In this document: piece after piece, positions 19,647 through 28,161 of the stretch
Layout: each line of letters opens with the position of its first letter
Numbering within the stretch: the first letter of the stretch is position 1
Source of the DNA: a candidate division TM6 bacterium GW2011_GWF2_28_16
GTDB lineage: Bacteria > Babelota > Babeliae > Babelales > UASB340
Reading direction: 5' to 3'
Assembly: GCA_000989185.1 (NCBI GenBank)
Contig: LBNX01000003.1
Span: forward strand, 97,704-134,664
Length of the DNA stretch: 36,961 bases
Notes under the pieces: generated by a model
Told to the model about the DNA's origin: nothing
Databases searched by the model: none
The model's input: the letters and a program-made list of their open reading frames with translations, nothing else
Position numbers and translations under genes: made by a program

Positions 19647-21293
19647 ATGAAGAATTTAGTTAAATATTTAATATTTAATTTATTTATCTTTTTAAATTGT
19701 CATTCGCAAATATTAATTATAAATAAGCCTGTAGCAACTTTACAAGATACCCCAGTAATAGAATCAAAAGAAATTAAATACCCTATATTTTTTAAAGACT
19801 CTCAAAATCTTGAATCACTAGCTCTTTTTGGTGATCTTTTATTTTATAATGAAGCAGAAAATATTAAAAATAATAAAGCAAAAATTACTTTAGAAAATGG
19901 CGTGATCTGGATTTACGTAAAAGTGCTGGATATGTTTAATCAAGATCATGAAAGCATATCTTGTTGGGTCAAAGAAGAAGATACTAAAGTTTTAGATAAT
20001 TTTGTTATTCCAGAGACTATATCTGTTATTAAAAATAATTGGGTTAATAATCTTTCTATCGGCACAAAGTTATTAAATTTAGTAAGTGATCAATATAATT
20101 ATAATATTTTTGATATCAAAACAGCTTTTAATCCTGAAAATTTAAACGAAAATTTATTACGTGAAAATATATTAAAAACAGCACAAAATTTTTTAGGCAT
20201 GCCGTATTCTTGGGGTGGCAAAAGTGCCTGGGACAATAAAGGCCTAAATGATGTTGCTGAAATACAGACAAGTGTAGATTGTTCTGGTTTTATAAATTTA
20301 ATATACAGGGTAAATGGGTTAGAAATTCCAAGAAATTCTGGTGCGCAATATAAATATTGTAACCAAATAGAGAAGGGTTCAGATTTATTGTCTGGTGATT
20401 TAATCTTTTTAACAAACCCTAAGTCAGGCAATATTAATCACGTTATTTTATATTTGGGTAATAATTTAATACAAGAAAGTATTGGGTCAGAAATACCAGA
20501 AGAGAATCGTATTACAGAATTTAATAAACGTTTTGGCAAAGATATAAAAGAAACAAATTCTGGTGATTTTTCTAATACAACAGAAGGTCAAAAGATTTTC
20601 TTTGGTTCTCTTTTAAATTCACAAGAAAAATTAGAAGAGATGCGTAAATATTTTTTTTTCACAAGAAATTTAATTAAAATTACTGACTTTGAGAGCATTT
20701 CTAAAGAACTAGAAGCTTTTATTACGGGTAAATCGTTTAAGCCTGATTTCCCAATAAAAATAGAAGATTTAGCTGTTGTTTATGTTTTACACTGGGGTTT
20801 TGATAATAAAATTCACGCAGGTATTATTATTGTAAATAAAAATATTGCTCAAGAAGTATGTGATATATTTCAAGAACTTTTTGATGCTCACTTTCGTATA
20901 GAAAAAATAAATTTAATAGATAATTATAATGCTGATGACGATCTTTCTATGGCAGATAATAACAGTAGTGCATTATGTTGCCGTGAAATTACAGGAAAGC
21001 CGGGTACATATTCAAAGCACACTTTTGGTTTAGCAATAGATATAAACCCTGTGCAAAATCCATATGTTAAAGGTTATTTAGTATTACCAGAAAATAGCAA
21101 AAATAATTTAAATAACATTAATTATACAGATAGAGAAAAAGTAAAAAATTTAATGGGCGTAATAACCCAAGATTCTGTTTGTTATAAAATATTTGCAAAA
21201 TATGGTTGGACTTGGGGTGGTAATTGGGAAAAAACTTATTTTGACGGTAAAGAAAATAAGCCATATTTTGATTACCAACATTTTGAAAAATAA
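19647..21293 (+). CDS. Exported two-domain cell-wall hydrolase: NlpC/P60 plus M15 peptidase
   Basis: A 548-residue protein with a signal-like N-terminus (to about residue 20) and an SH3-like region (about 25-120). The NlpC/P60 cysteine peptidase domain (about 170-290) shows VDCSGFINLIYR with nucleophile Cys212, SGDLIFL, and His265 in NINHVILYLG. The C-terminal part (about 380-548) looks like an M15 D-Ala-D-Ala carboxypeptidase or endopeptidase: SKHTFGLAIDIN gives zinc ligands His458 and Asp465, and YFDYQHFEK gives His545. NlpC/P60 enzymes cut D-Glu-diamino-acid bonds and M15 enzymes cut other stem-peptide or crosslink bonds, so it could attack peptidoglycan at two points. GGGAGAG precedes the ATG. 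The stop abuts convergent radA. Confidence 0.8.
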   Translation: MKNLVKYLIFNLFIFLNCHSQILIINKPVATLQDTPVIESKEIKYPIFFKDSQNLESLALFGDLLFYNEAENIKNNKAKITLENGVIWIYVKVLDMFNQDHESISCWVKEEDTKVLDNFVIPETISVIKNNWVNNLSIGTKLLNLVSDQYNYNIFDIKTAFNPENLNENLLRENILKTAQNFLGMPYSWGGKSAWDNKGLNDVAEIQTSVDCSGFINLIYRVNGLEIPRNSGAQYKYCNQIEKGSDLLSGDLIFLTNPKSGNINHVILYLGNNLIQESIGSEIPEENRITEFNKRFGKDIKETNSGDFSNTTEGQKIFFGSLLNSQEKLEEMRKYFFFTRNLIKITDFESISKELEAFITGKSFKPDFPIKIEDLAVVYVLHWGFDNKIHAGIIIVNKNIAQEVCDIFQELFDAHFRIEKINLIDNYNADDDLSMADNNSSALCCREITGKPGTYSKHTFGLAIDINPVQNPYVKGYLVLPENSKNNLNNINYTDREKVKNLMGVITQDSVCYKIFAKYGWTWGGNWEKTYFDGKENKPYFDYQHFEK

Positions 21294-22655
21294 TTATTCA
21301 GGAAATAATTTTATTAATTCATAAATATTTTTAAAACTTATAGTGTTACTTGAACTTTTAAGTTTTTGGCTTTTAGAAATAAATATTTTATTTATACCAA
21401 ATTTTTCTGCTTCGCCAATTTGTAGTTCTATTTGGTTAACAGGTTTTATTTGTCCTGTAAGACTTATCTCGGCAATAGAAATAGATTTTTCTGGTAATGG
21501 TTTTTGAAAGTAGCTAGATAAAAGCGAAAGAGCTATACCCAAATCGCAGCTTGTGGTTTTAATTTTAAAGCCGCCACTTACTTTAAAAAATATATCTTGT
21601 GAGCTAAATTTTATATGTAAATACTTTTCCAAAATTGCAGCAATTAAAATAATTCGTTTAGGATCGATACCAGTAATAATTCGTTGAGGCATACCAAATT
21701 TGGATGTAACACAAAGTGATTGTAATTCAAGTAATAATGGCCTTGAGCCTTCTATCGAACTTATTAAAGCTGAACCTGGGTTTTCTGAAGCTTCATGTAA
21801 AATTAATCTATTTATATCAGGCACTTCTTGCATGCCATCTGTTCCCATTTCAAAAAAACCAGTTTCTTGAATTGTACCAAATCTATTTTTAACAGATCGT
21901 AAAATTCTTGTTTGCCATTTATCTTCGCCTTGTAAGTAAAAAACACCATCTACTATGTGTTCAAGTACTTTTGGGCCAGCAATGTGACCTTCTTTTGTAA
22001 TATGCCCTGTTATTAATATTGCGATATTATTTTCTTTAGCTAACTTGCATAGCAAAAACCCAGCTTCTCTAAGTTGTCCTACAGTTCCTGGTATTACACT
22101 GGAATTTTCAGATAAACTGCAATTTTGAATAGAATCTAAAATTAAGATATCTGGTTTTTCTATTAAAGCCACTTGTATTATGGCTTCCAGATTAGATTGA
22201 TCAGAAAATAATAAATTACTGTTTTCTGGAATGTCTAATCTTTGTGCTCTATTTTTAACTTGTTGCAAAGATTCTTCAGAAGAAAAATAAATAACTTTTT
22301 TATTACTAGATATTTTGTTAGCTACTTGCAGTAAAAGTGTCGATTTTCCAATCCCGGGGTCGCCTGTTAAAATTATAAAAGATCCAGGTAAAATTCCCCC
22401 CCCCATAACTCTATCCCATTCAAGATAGCCAGAAAGCATTCTGTCTTGAGTTTCTGTTTTTATATCAAATAATTTTTTTAAAATTAATTTTTCAGTATTT
22501 ATACTTGTTTTATTATGTAAAAAATTATTTTCTAAATTACTTTCTACTTTTTCAACAAAGCTATTCCATTCTTGACAATTGGGACATTGTCCAATCCATC
22601 TGGGACTTGTATTTTCGCAATTTGTGCATTTATAAAAAGTTTTTGTTTTTGCCAT
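21294..22655 (-). CDS. radA: DNA repair protein RadA
   Basis: A 453-residue RecA-like ATPase that drives branch migration in recombinational repair. The N-terminal zinc finger has Cys10, Cys13, Cys24 and Cys27 (YKCTNCENTSPRWIGQCPNC). Walker A is GDPGIGKST (98-106). The RadA-specific KNRFGT motif is at 256-261. The C-terminal Lon-like domain (roughly 340-453) is present (GGFKIKTTSCDLGIALSLLS). Length is normal. A run of nine G in the coding strand (22396-22404) lies in codons 85-87. tdk lies 20 bases upstream on the same strand. Confidence 0.96.
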   Translation of the reverse strand: MAKTKTFYKCTNCENTSPRWIGQCPNCQEWNSFVEKVESNLENNFLHNKTSINTEKLILKKLFDIKTETQDRMLSGYLEWDRVMGGGILPGSFIILTGDPGIGKSTLLLQVANKISSNKKVIYFSSEESLQQVKNRAQRLDIPENSNLLFSDQSNLEAIIQVALIEKPDILILDSIQNCSLSENSSVIPGTVGQLREAGFLLCKLAKENNIAILITGHITKEGHIAGPKVLEHIVDGVFYLQGEDKWQTRILRSVKNRFGTIQETGFFEMGTDGMQEVPDINRLILHEASENPGSALISSIEGSRPLLLELQSLCVTSKFGMPQRIITGIDPKRIILIAAILEKYLHIKFSSQDIFFKVSGGFKIKTTSCDLGIALSLLSSYFQKPLPEKSISIAEISLTGQIKPVNQIELQIGEAEKFGINKIFISKSQKLKSSSNTISFKNIYELIKLFPE

Positions 22656-22675
22656 TTATTAAATTATTAATTTAT

Positions 22676-23305
22676 TTATATATTTTGTTCAGTATATTTT
22701 TTTGCTGGTGTAATAAGTTGTGCTTTTTTATCTATTGCAAAACAATTTCTACACCTTGCTTCGTAACATTCTTTGGCCCCGACTAAAATAATTGGGTCGT
22801 CATATTTTGCAGGAACACCATTTACAATTCTTTGTGTATGATGAGAATCTTTGCCACAAACTACACATATTGCTTTTAATTTTAAAACGCTATCAGCTAT
22901 GGCCATAATTAAAGGCGTTATACCAAAAGGTTCACCTTTAAAATCCAAATCTAATCCAGCAACAATTACTGTTTTACCTATGTCTATAAGTTTTACAATT
23001 ACATCAATAATTTCTATTGGAAAAAATTGTATCTCGTCTATACCAATAACTTGTATGTTTTTGTTTGCTAATTCTAAAATTTTTGCAATATTTTCTTTGT
23101 TGTTATCTATACTAAAAGCTAATCGTTCTTGTCCATTGTGAGATAAAATTGTGGCAGCACTTTTTCTGTTATCTATACTGTGTTTTATTGTGAGTACATT
23201 TTGCTTTGCATACTCAGCTCTACCAAGTCTGCGCATTAATTCTTCTGTTTTTCCAGAAAACATTGAGCCACAAATTACTTCTAATCTACCTTTAGTATTA
23301 TTCAT
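22676..23305 (-). CDS. tdk: Thymidine kinase
   Basis: A 209-residue type II thymidine kinase that phosphorylates thymidine for salvage. Walker A is GSMFSGKT (13-20); GIDEIQFF (about 88-95) is the Walker B-like segment with Asp90 and the catalytic-base candidate Glu91; a zinc-ribbon set of cysteines follows (AICVVCGK and CYEARCRNC). The lasso-like KYDDPIILVGA is in place. Salvage of thymidine fits a host-dependent cell. It lies between hicA and radA on the same strand. Confidence 0.96.
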   Translation of the reverse strand: MNNTKGRLEVICGSMFSGKTEELMRRLGRAEYAKQNVLTIKHSIDNRKSAATILSHNGQERLAFSIDNNKENIAKILELANKNIQVIGIDEIQFFPIEIIDVIVKLIDIGKTVIVAGLDLDFKGEPFGITPLIMAIADSVLKLKAICVVCGKDSHHTQRIVNGVPAKYDDPIILVGAKECYEARCRNCFAIDKKAQLITPAKKYTEQNI

Positions 23306-23322
23306 ATTTTTCTCCAGTTAAT

Positions 23323-23547
23323 TTAAAAAAAATTATTAAATGTATCTATATCGATTTTTATTTCTCTTAAAATAGCTCTAATTAAAGGACGATAAAGTTC
23401 TCGACCTTTATGATGCGGGATTGTTGTAGTTCTGCCATCTGGATGCTTATAAAAAGCGTGACTGCCTTTTTGTCTTATTTTTTGAAAACCAAGTTTGAAT
23501 AATAGTTTTTCCAAATCTTGAGCTGTTAATATTGGCAACTTAGTCAA
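23323..23547 (-). CDS. hicA: HicA-family mRNA interferase toxin
   Basis: A 74-residue protein, MTKLPILTAQDLEKLLFKLG followed by GSHAFYKHPDGRTTTIPHH, a typical HicA/YcfA double-stranded-RNA-binding fold; His30 in KGSHAFY is the expected catalytic residue. HicA toxins cut mRNA. The start is taken as TTG at 23547, which gives the family-like MTKLP N-terminus and overlaps the hicB stop by 8 bases. A second in-frame TTG at 23577 would add 10 residues. The adjoining antitoxin lies upstream, so the order is B then A. Confidence 0.85.
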   Translation of the reverse strand: MTKLPILTAQDLEKLLFKLGFQKIRQKGSHAFYKHPDGRTTTIPHHKGRELYRPLIRAILREIKIDIDTFNNFF

Positions 23548-23761
23548 GATCGATCTCAACTTGTTGAAGCCCCACAAACTCAGGTATAGATTTTTTTTCT
23601 TCAGAATTCATTTCTTCTAGACAAAGGCTAACAACCTCTTTTAAATTTTTCTGTAATTCATCAAGTGTTTCAGCTTGAGTGTGAGCTCCAGGAATTGATG
23701 GAATAGTTCCAAAATATGTACCAGAATCTAGGTCTTTTTCTATATAACTAACAAATTTCAT
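23540..23761 (-). CDS. hicB: HicB-family antitoxin
   Basis: A 73-residue protein with the short HicB partial RNase H-like fold: SYIEKDLDSGTYFGTIPSIP, GAHTQAETLDELQKNLKEVV and the C-terminal EFVGLQQVEIDLD. It neutralises the adjoining HicA. No C-terminal helix-turn-helix or ribbon-helix-helix domain is present, so self-regulation, if any, would need another DNA-binding partner or a different mechanism. The stop overlaps hicA, giving tight co-translation. Confidence 0.85.
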   Translation of the reverse strand: MKFVSYIEKDLDSGTYFGTIPSIPGAHTQAETLDELQKNLKEVVSLCLEEMNSEEKKSIPEFVGLQQVEIDLD

Positions 23762-23788
23762 AAGGGCCTCATTAAAATTTTAAAAGAT

Positions 23789-23800
23789 ACAAAATTTTGT
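23789..23800. promoter_or_regulatory. Perfect 12-bp palindrome upstream of hicBA
   Basis: ACAAAATTTTGT, a perfect palindrome, lies 28-39 bases before the hicB start. Its position suits an operator, but the AT-rich background makes chance palindromes common. Confidence 0.25.
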
Positions 23801-23922
23801 TTTTATGATACCAAAAATTTAAAAAATATTATTTAAAAATTTAATAAATTAAATTTATAGTTTAAATTAAATATAATATTGAAGAATAAAAACAATATGT
23901 ACAAAAAATTTGAGATAATTTT

Positions 23923-24909
23923 ATGTTTAATAAAAAATTTTTAATATTTTTAATTAGTTGTTTCTTTTGTAGTGCTATTTATTTGGGTGATAAAAATAAT
24001 CAAGATCTTGAATATAAACAGTTGCAAAAAAATATTTCAGAAAAGTGTAATTCTTTAAAAACAGGTCTTATTGGTGTTTCTGCGTATCACATAGAATCTA
24101 AAAAGTGGGTAAATTGCAATGCTGATGAATTTTATCCAATGGCTAGTACTTACAAATTACAAATAGCTGCATACTGTTTATCTTTAGTTGATAAAAAACA
24201 AATAAATTTACAAGAAAAATATAAAATTAAAACATTGGATTTACAGCGAGGTTCTACCATAAAAAAAGGTCAACAAATGTCTATTGCTGAATTGATCAAA
24301 TTAATGATAGAAAAAAGTAAAAATGATGCATCAGATATTATTTTAAGAATGGTAGGTGGGCCTGATCATGTAAATAATTGGTTAAAGACTAATGGTTTTA
24401 ATAATATGAGTGTTGATAGATCTGTTTTGGAAATGTTAGATAATTATCATGGTGTTAATTCTGTTAATTCACGTAAACTTCACTCTATTAATCAAGATAT
24501 AAAATTAATAAATAGTGTAACTGTACAAAATCGTAGCAAGGCTTTACAAAAGTTTTATGTAGATAAAAAAGATACAACAACTCCAAAAGAGATGGTTAAT
24601 TTTTTAACACAATTATTTGAAAAAAAGCTTTTGAGCGAAGATTCAACAAATTTTTTATTACAAAGCATGTTAAAATGTCATTGGGGAAAAGAAAAAATTC
24701 CGGGGCTTTTACCGCAAGGAACAAAGATTTGGCATAAAACTGGTAGAATGGATAAAATTACTTCTGATGTTGGAATTGTTGAATTGCCTAAAAACAAAGG
24801 GCATTTAGTTATTGCTTTATATACTAATAAATCAAAAAGCAGCATTGATATTCAAGAACGAAAAATGGCTCAAATTTCTAAGTTATTATTTGATTATTTT
24901 TCAAAATAA
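23923..24909 (+). CDS. Class A-type serine beta-lactamase
   Basis: A 328-residue exported enzyme. Residues 1-20 form a signal peptide. Class A motifs occur in order and with the right spacing: STYK (75-78, nucleophile Ser75), SKN (132-134) in place of SDN, Glu170 and Asn174 as the E...N pair of the omega loop (EMLDN), DTTTPKEM (217-224), and KTG (272-274) followed by Arg275. These indicate a functional penicillin-hydrolysing fold, although a penicillin-binding or D-Ala-D-Ala peptidase activity cannot be ruled out. About 20 residues seem inserted after the omega loop (roughly 176-210). A VanX-like gene follows 31 bases later with the same MFNKK start. Confidence 0.82.
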   Translation: MFNKKFLIFLISCFFCSAIYLGDKNNQDLEYKQLQKNISEKCNSLKTGLIGVSAYHIESKKWVNCNADEFYPMASTYKLQIAAYCLSLVDKKQINLQEKYKIKTLDLQRGSTIKKGQQMSIAELIKLMIEKSKNDASDIILRMVGGPDHVNNWLKTNGFNNMSVDRSVLEMLDNYHGVNSVNSRKLHSINQDIKLINSVTVQNRSKALQKFYVDKKDTTTPKEMVNFLTQLFEKKLLSEDSTNFLLQSMLKCHWGKEKIPGLLPQGTKIWHKTGRMDKITSDVGIVELPKNKGHLVIALYTNKSKSSIDIQERKMAQISKLLFDYFSK

Positions 24910-24940
24910 ATAATATTTTATTTTTATACAGGAGATTTTT

Positions 24941-25561
24941 ATGTTTAATAAAAAAATATTTTCGATATTTATATTTTATATTTTATTTTTTGTTTATATC
25001 TTTTCGAATCTTGTAGAAGTAATTAAAATTAACCCGAATATAAAGCTCGATATTCGTTATGCCACAGAAAATAATTTTACTAAAAAAATAGTTTATCCAA
25101 GTGCACAATGCTTTTTACAGCAAGAGCTTGTAAAAGAATTAGATTTAATTCAAAAAGAATTAGAAAACGATGGGCTTGGTTTAAAAATTTATGATGGTTA
25201 TAGGCCATTATCTGTACAAAAAATTTTCTGGGATATTTGCCCAAACCCAAATTATGTTGCAAATCCATATAACGGTAGAGGTTCTAAACATAACAGGGGT
25301 ACAGCTGTAGACTTAACTCTTATAGACTTAAAAACTGGGCAAGAATTAGAAATGCCATCAGAGTTTGATGAGTTTACAGATAGAGCACACAGATATTATT
25401 CAAAAATGACAAGTGAAGTTGCTAAAAAGAATTGTAAAAAGCTAGAAGATTTAATGCATGCGCATGGCTTTACTGGAGAAAAAACAGAATGGTGGCATTA
25501 TAATTGGAAAGATTGGGAAAAATTTGCTGTTTTAGATATAAGTTTTAATGAGCTAAATTAA
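24941..25561 (+). CDS. VanX-like D-alanyl-D-alanine dipeptidase (M15D)
   Basis: A 206-residue protein with an N-terminal hydrophobic segment (about 5-24), so likely exported. It has all VanX/DdpX landmarks: YDGYRP with Arg88, SKHNRGTAVDLTL giving zinc ligands His117 and Asp124, and EWWH with catalytic Glu183 and ligand His186. The family cleaves free D-Ala-D-Ala. An exported form suggests recycling or scavenging of peptidoglycan fragments rather than vancomycin resistance, which needs a cytoplasmic enzyme with VanH and VanA, both absent. CAGGAG at 24930-24935 is a good ribosome-binding site. It overlaps convergent kdsB by 9 bases. Confidence 0.87.
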   Translation: MFNKKIFSIFIFYILFFVYIFSNLVEVIKINPNIKLDIRYATENNFTKKIVYPSAQCFLQQELVKELDLIQKELENDGLGLKIYDGYRPLSVQKIFWDICPNPNYVANPYNGRGSKHNRGTAVDLTLIDLKTGQELEMPSEFDEFTDRAHRYYSKMTSEVAKKNCKKLEDLMHAHGFTGEKTEWWHYNWKDWEKFAVLDISFNELN

Positions 25562-26317
25562 TTGTTTTGCATATTCTTGCGCTCTTGCCAAATCTTGAGG
25601 TGTGTCTATGCCAATAACTTCTTGATCTGTTTCGTTTAATTTAATTTTAAAGCCATAATATAATAATCGTAACTGTTCAAGTTTTTCTGCATCTTCTAAA
25701 TAGCATTTGCCTAGTTGGGCAATTTTTCTTAAAGCATTTGCAGTATAAGCGTAAATGCCTACATGTTTATAATAAACTTGTTCGATATTTTCATCTTTAT
25801 CTCTGTAATACGGGATGGTCGATCTAGAAAAGTATAAAGCATAGCCGTTTGAGTCTGTTACAACTTTGGCAATATTTGGGCTAGAAATTTGTTCAGGCAA
25901 AAGAATACGTTTTTTTAGTGTCCACATATCGGCTTGTTCATGATCGCATGTCTCAAGTAAACTATGTAACATGTTGGGAGTAATAAAAGGTTCGTCACCT
26001 TGCCAGTTAACCCAAATATCAGCTTCAACTTTTCCAGAGTGAATGATTTCTACAAGCCTGTCTGTGCCCGATTGGCAACTTTCACTTGTAAAAATATATT
26101 TGCCACCAAAACTATCTATTAATTTTGCTGTTTTTTCAGAATCTATAGCAAAATAAATTTCTTTAAATAGTGTTGTTTTATTTGCAGCATCCCAGGCCCA
26201 TTGTAATAGAGGCTTGCCAGCGAGATTGGTTAATATTTTTTCGGGAAATCTTGTAGATTTTAATCTTGCAGGAATTATACAAACTATATTTTTTTTGTTT
26301 ATATTTTTATTAATCAC
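25553..26317 (-). CDS. kdsB: CMP-KDO synthetase (3-deoxy-manno-octulosonate cytidylyltransferase)
   Basis: A 254-residue enzyme that couples KDO to CMP for the inner core of lipopolysaccharide, showing that the cell has an LPS-type outer membrane. Motifs: IIPARLKSTRFPEKIL (14-29), GKPLLQWAWDAA, the WVNWQGDEPFI segment with the nucleotide-binding QGDEP, and SRSTIPYYRD. Length matches the family. It is divergent from murA, with the start codons 76 bases apart. Confidence 0.95.
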   Translation of the reverse strand: MINKNINKKNIVCIIPARLKSTRFPEKILTNLAGKPLLQWAWDAANKTTLFKEIYFAIDSEKTAKLIDSFGGKYIFTSESCQSGTDRLVEIIHSGKVEADIWVNWQGDEPFITPNMLHSLLETCDHEQADMWTLKKRILLPEQISSPNIAKVVTDSNGYALYFSRSTIPYYRDKDENIEQVYYKHVGIYAYTANALRKIAQLGKCYLEDAEKLEQLRLLYYGFKIKLNETDQEVIGIDTPQDLARAQEYAKQLI

Positions 26318-26393
26318 TGTATATTCTCTTTTCTGGTATAATTACTAAATTAAAAATTAAAAATATTATAAAATTTATTCTTGGGTAAAAATT

Positions 26394-27701
26394 ATGTCAA
26401 CAAATAATGGCTATATTTTAGTCGAACAATCTTTAAATTTATCGGGAACGGCAAGTTTATTGGGTGCCAAAAATGCTGCGTTGCCTATTATGGCAAGCTT
26501 AATTTTAACATCTGGTAAATCTGTTTTATATAATGTGCCTAATTCGGCAGATATAAAAGAAATGATAGAATTGCTAGAAGATCTTGGAGCAAAAATTGAT
26601 TTTGATAAAGAAAAAAATATTTTAGAATTTGACGGAAGTTTTATAAATAAAGCTGAAGTAAAACATGAAGTTATGGATAAAATGCGAGCTTCAATATTAG
26701 TTATGGGGCCTTTATTATCAAGATTTAAAAAGGCAAGAGCAGCTTTTCCTGGAGGATGTTTAATTGGCGCAAGACCTATAGATTTCCACTTAAAAGGGTT
26801 TGAAAGTTTAGGTGTTAAAATTACAAATGATAGTGAATTTATTTATGCTACGATTGATGGCCAATTAAAAGAAGAGCGAAAAATAGTTCTTGAATATCCT
26901 AGTGTTGGTGCTACGGAAAATCTTGTTATGTTTGCTGTTTTACAAGCTGGAGTAACTAAAATAATTAATGCTGCTCTTGAGCCAGAAGTATTAGATTTTT
27001 TAGAAGTACTAAAAAAGATGGGTGCAAATATATCTTTTGAAATTCCAGCAACTATTATTATTACAGGAGTAAAAAAGTTAAATTCTGTAAGTCATACTAT
27101 AATTCCTGATAGGTTAGAAGCTGGTGCACTTTTGCTAGCTGCAGCAATTACTGGTGGTAATATCGAATTACCTGATGCTAGACCAGATCACATGGACTTG
27201 TTTTTAGAAAAATTAAAACAAATGGGACATGAAATTAATATTGGATTTAATAATTTAAGTAGTAATAAAAATATAAAAACAGGCGTTAAATTAATTGCGA
27301 CAAAGTCACAAAGAGCTGTGAATATAAAAACATGCCCATATCCAGGATTTCCTACAGATTTACAAGCACCAATCATGGCTGCTTTATGTTTGGCTAATGG
27401 CGTAAGTGTTGTTGAAGAAACTGTTTTTGAAAATAGACTAATGCATGTAAAAGAATTAGAAAAAATGGGTGCACAAATTAGTGTAAAAAATAATAAAGCA
27501 ACTGTTAATGGAGTTGATCACTTATATGGTGCTAGTGTTATAGCTTCAGATATTCGCGCCTCTGCTGCCCTTGTTCTTGCAGGGCTTGCAGCAAAGGGTA
27601 AAACTCAAGTTTTTGGTATTAATCATTGGCGAAGAGGCTATGATAAGCTGGAAGATAAGTTAATAAATTTGGGTGCTAAAATAGAGATAATTAATAATTA
27701 G
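26394..27701 (+). CDS. murA: UDP-N-acetylglucosamine 1-carboxyvinyltransferase
   Basis: A 435-residue enzyme that transfers enolpyruvate from PEP to UDP-GlcNAc, the first committed step of peptidoglycan synthesis. GAKNAALP (24-31) holds Lys26. The active-site loop AAFPGGCLIGARPIDFHL has Cys122, so it should be sensitive to fosfomycin, unlike forms with Asp here. TCPYPGFPTDLQAP and DIRASAALVLAGLA are also conserved. Length is normal. The Nudix gene follows after 13 bases. Confidence 0.97.
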   Translation: MSTNNGYILVEQSLNLSGTASLLGAKNAALPIMASLILTSGKSVLYNVPNSADIKEMIELLEDLGAKIDFDKEKNILEFDGSFINKAEVKHEVMDKMRASILVMGPLLSRFKKARAAFPGGCLIGARPIDFHLKGFESLGVKITNDSEFIYATIDGQLKEERKIVLEYPSVGATENLVMFAVLQAGVTKIINAALEPEVLDFLEVLKKMGANISFEIPATIIITGVKKLNSVSHTIIPDRLEAGALLLAAAITGGNIELPDARPDHMDLFLEKLKQMGHEINIGFNNLSSNKNIKTGVKLIATKSQRAVNIKTCPYPGFPTDLQAPIMAALCLANGVSVVEETVFENRLMHVKELEKMGAQISVKNNKATVNGVDHLYGASVIASDIRASAALVLAGLAAKGKTQVFGINHWRRGYDKLEDKLINLGAKIEIINN

Positions 27702-27714
27702 AAAAATAAAAATT

Positions 27715-28158
27715 ATGACAAAGAATAAATTTAAAATAGATGCATATGTTGCAGTATTTTTAAAAGATAATAATAAAATATTGTTCTTAAAGCGAACCAA
27801 AAATGGTTGGGGTTATGGTAATTATACTTTACCTGGTGGCAGTGTAGATGCAAATGAAAGTATTAGAATGGCTGCTATAAGAGAAATAAAAGAAGAGGTT
27901 GGCGTAGATATAAAAGAAAAAGATCTTAAGTTTTTGCATGTAACAAATATAAAAATAAAAGAAAAAGAAGAGCCATTATTGGGTTTTTATTTTTTGGTTG
28001 ATAATTTTTTTGGTGAACCTAAAAATATAGAACCTGATAAATGTGAATATATAACTTGGCTTGATGCTGATAATTTGCCAGAAAATATTGTAAAAGAATT
28101 AAAAGTTGTTTTAGAAAAAATATCTAAAAACGAATTTTATAGTGAAATTGGCTGGTAA
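27715..28158 (+). CDS. Nudix hydrolase
   Basis: A 147-residue protein with a complete Nudix box starting at Gly42: G-x5-E48-x7-R56-E57-I-x-E60-E61-x-G63-V64. LPGGSVDANES and YGNYTLP before it are typical of MutT-like or ADP-sugar-type members. Nudix enzymes cleave nucleoside diphosphates linked to another group, often for house-cleaning; the substrate is unknown. It follows murA closely, probably in the same transcript, and is convergent with atpG 3 bases away. Confidence 0.9.
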   Translation: MTKNKFKIDAYVAVFLKDNNKILFLKRTKNGWGYGNYTLPGGSVDANESIRMAAIREIKEEVGVDIKEKDLKFLHVTNIKIKEKEEPLLGFYFLVDNFFGEPKNIEPDKCEYITWLDADNLPENIVKELKVVLEKISKNEFYSEIGW

Positions 28159-28161
28159 ATT

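Noticed and set aside
24941-25561. VanX-like gene as part of a vancomycin resistance cassette
   Set aside because: No VanH, VanA, VanR or VanS is nearby, and the N-terminal hydrophobic segment suggests export, which does not suit that role.
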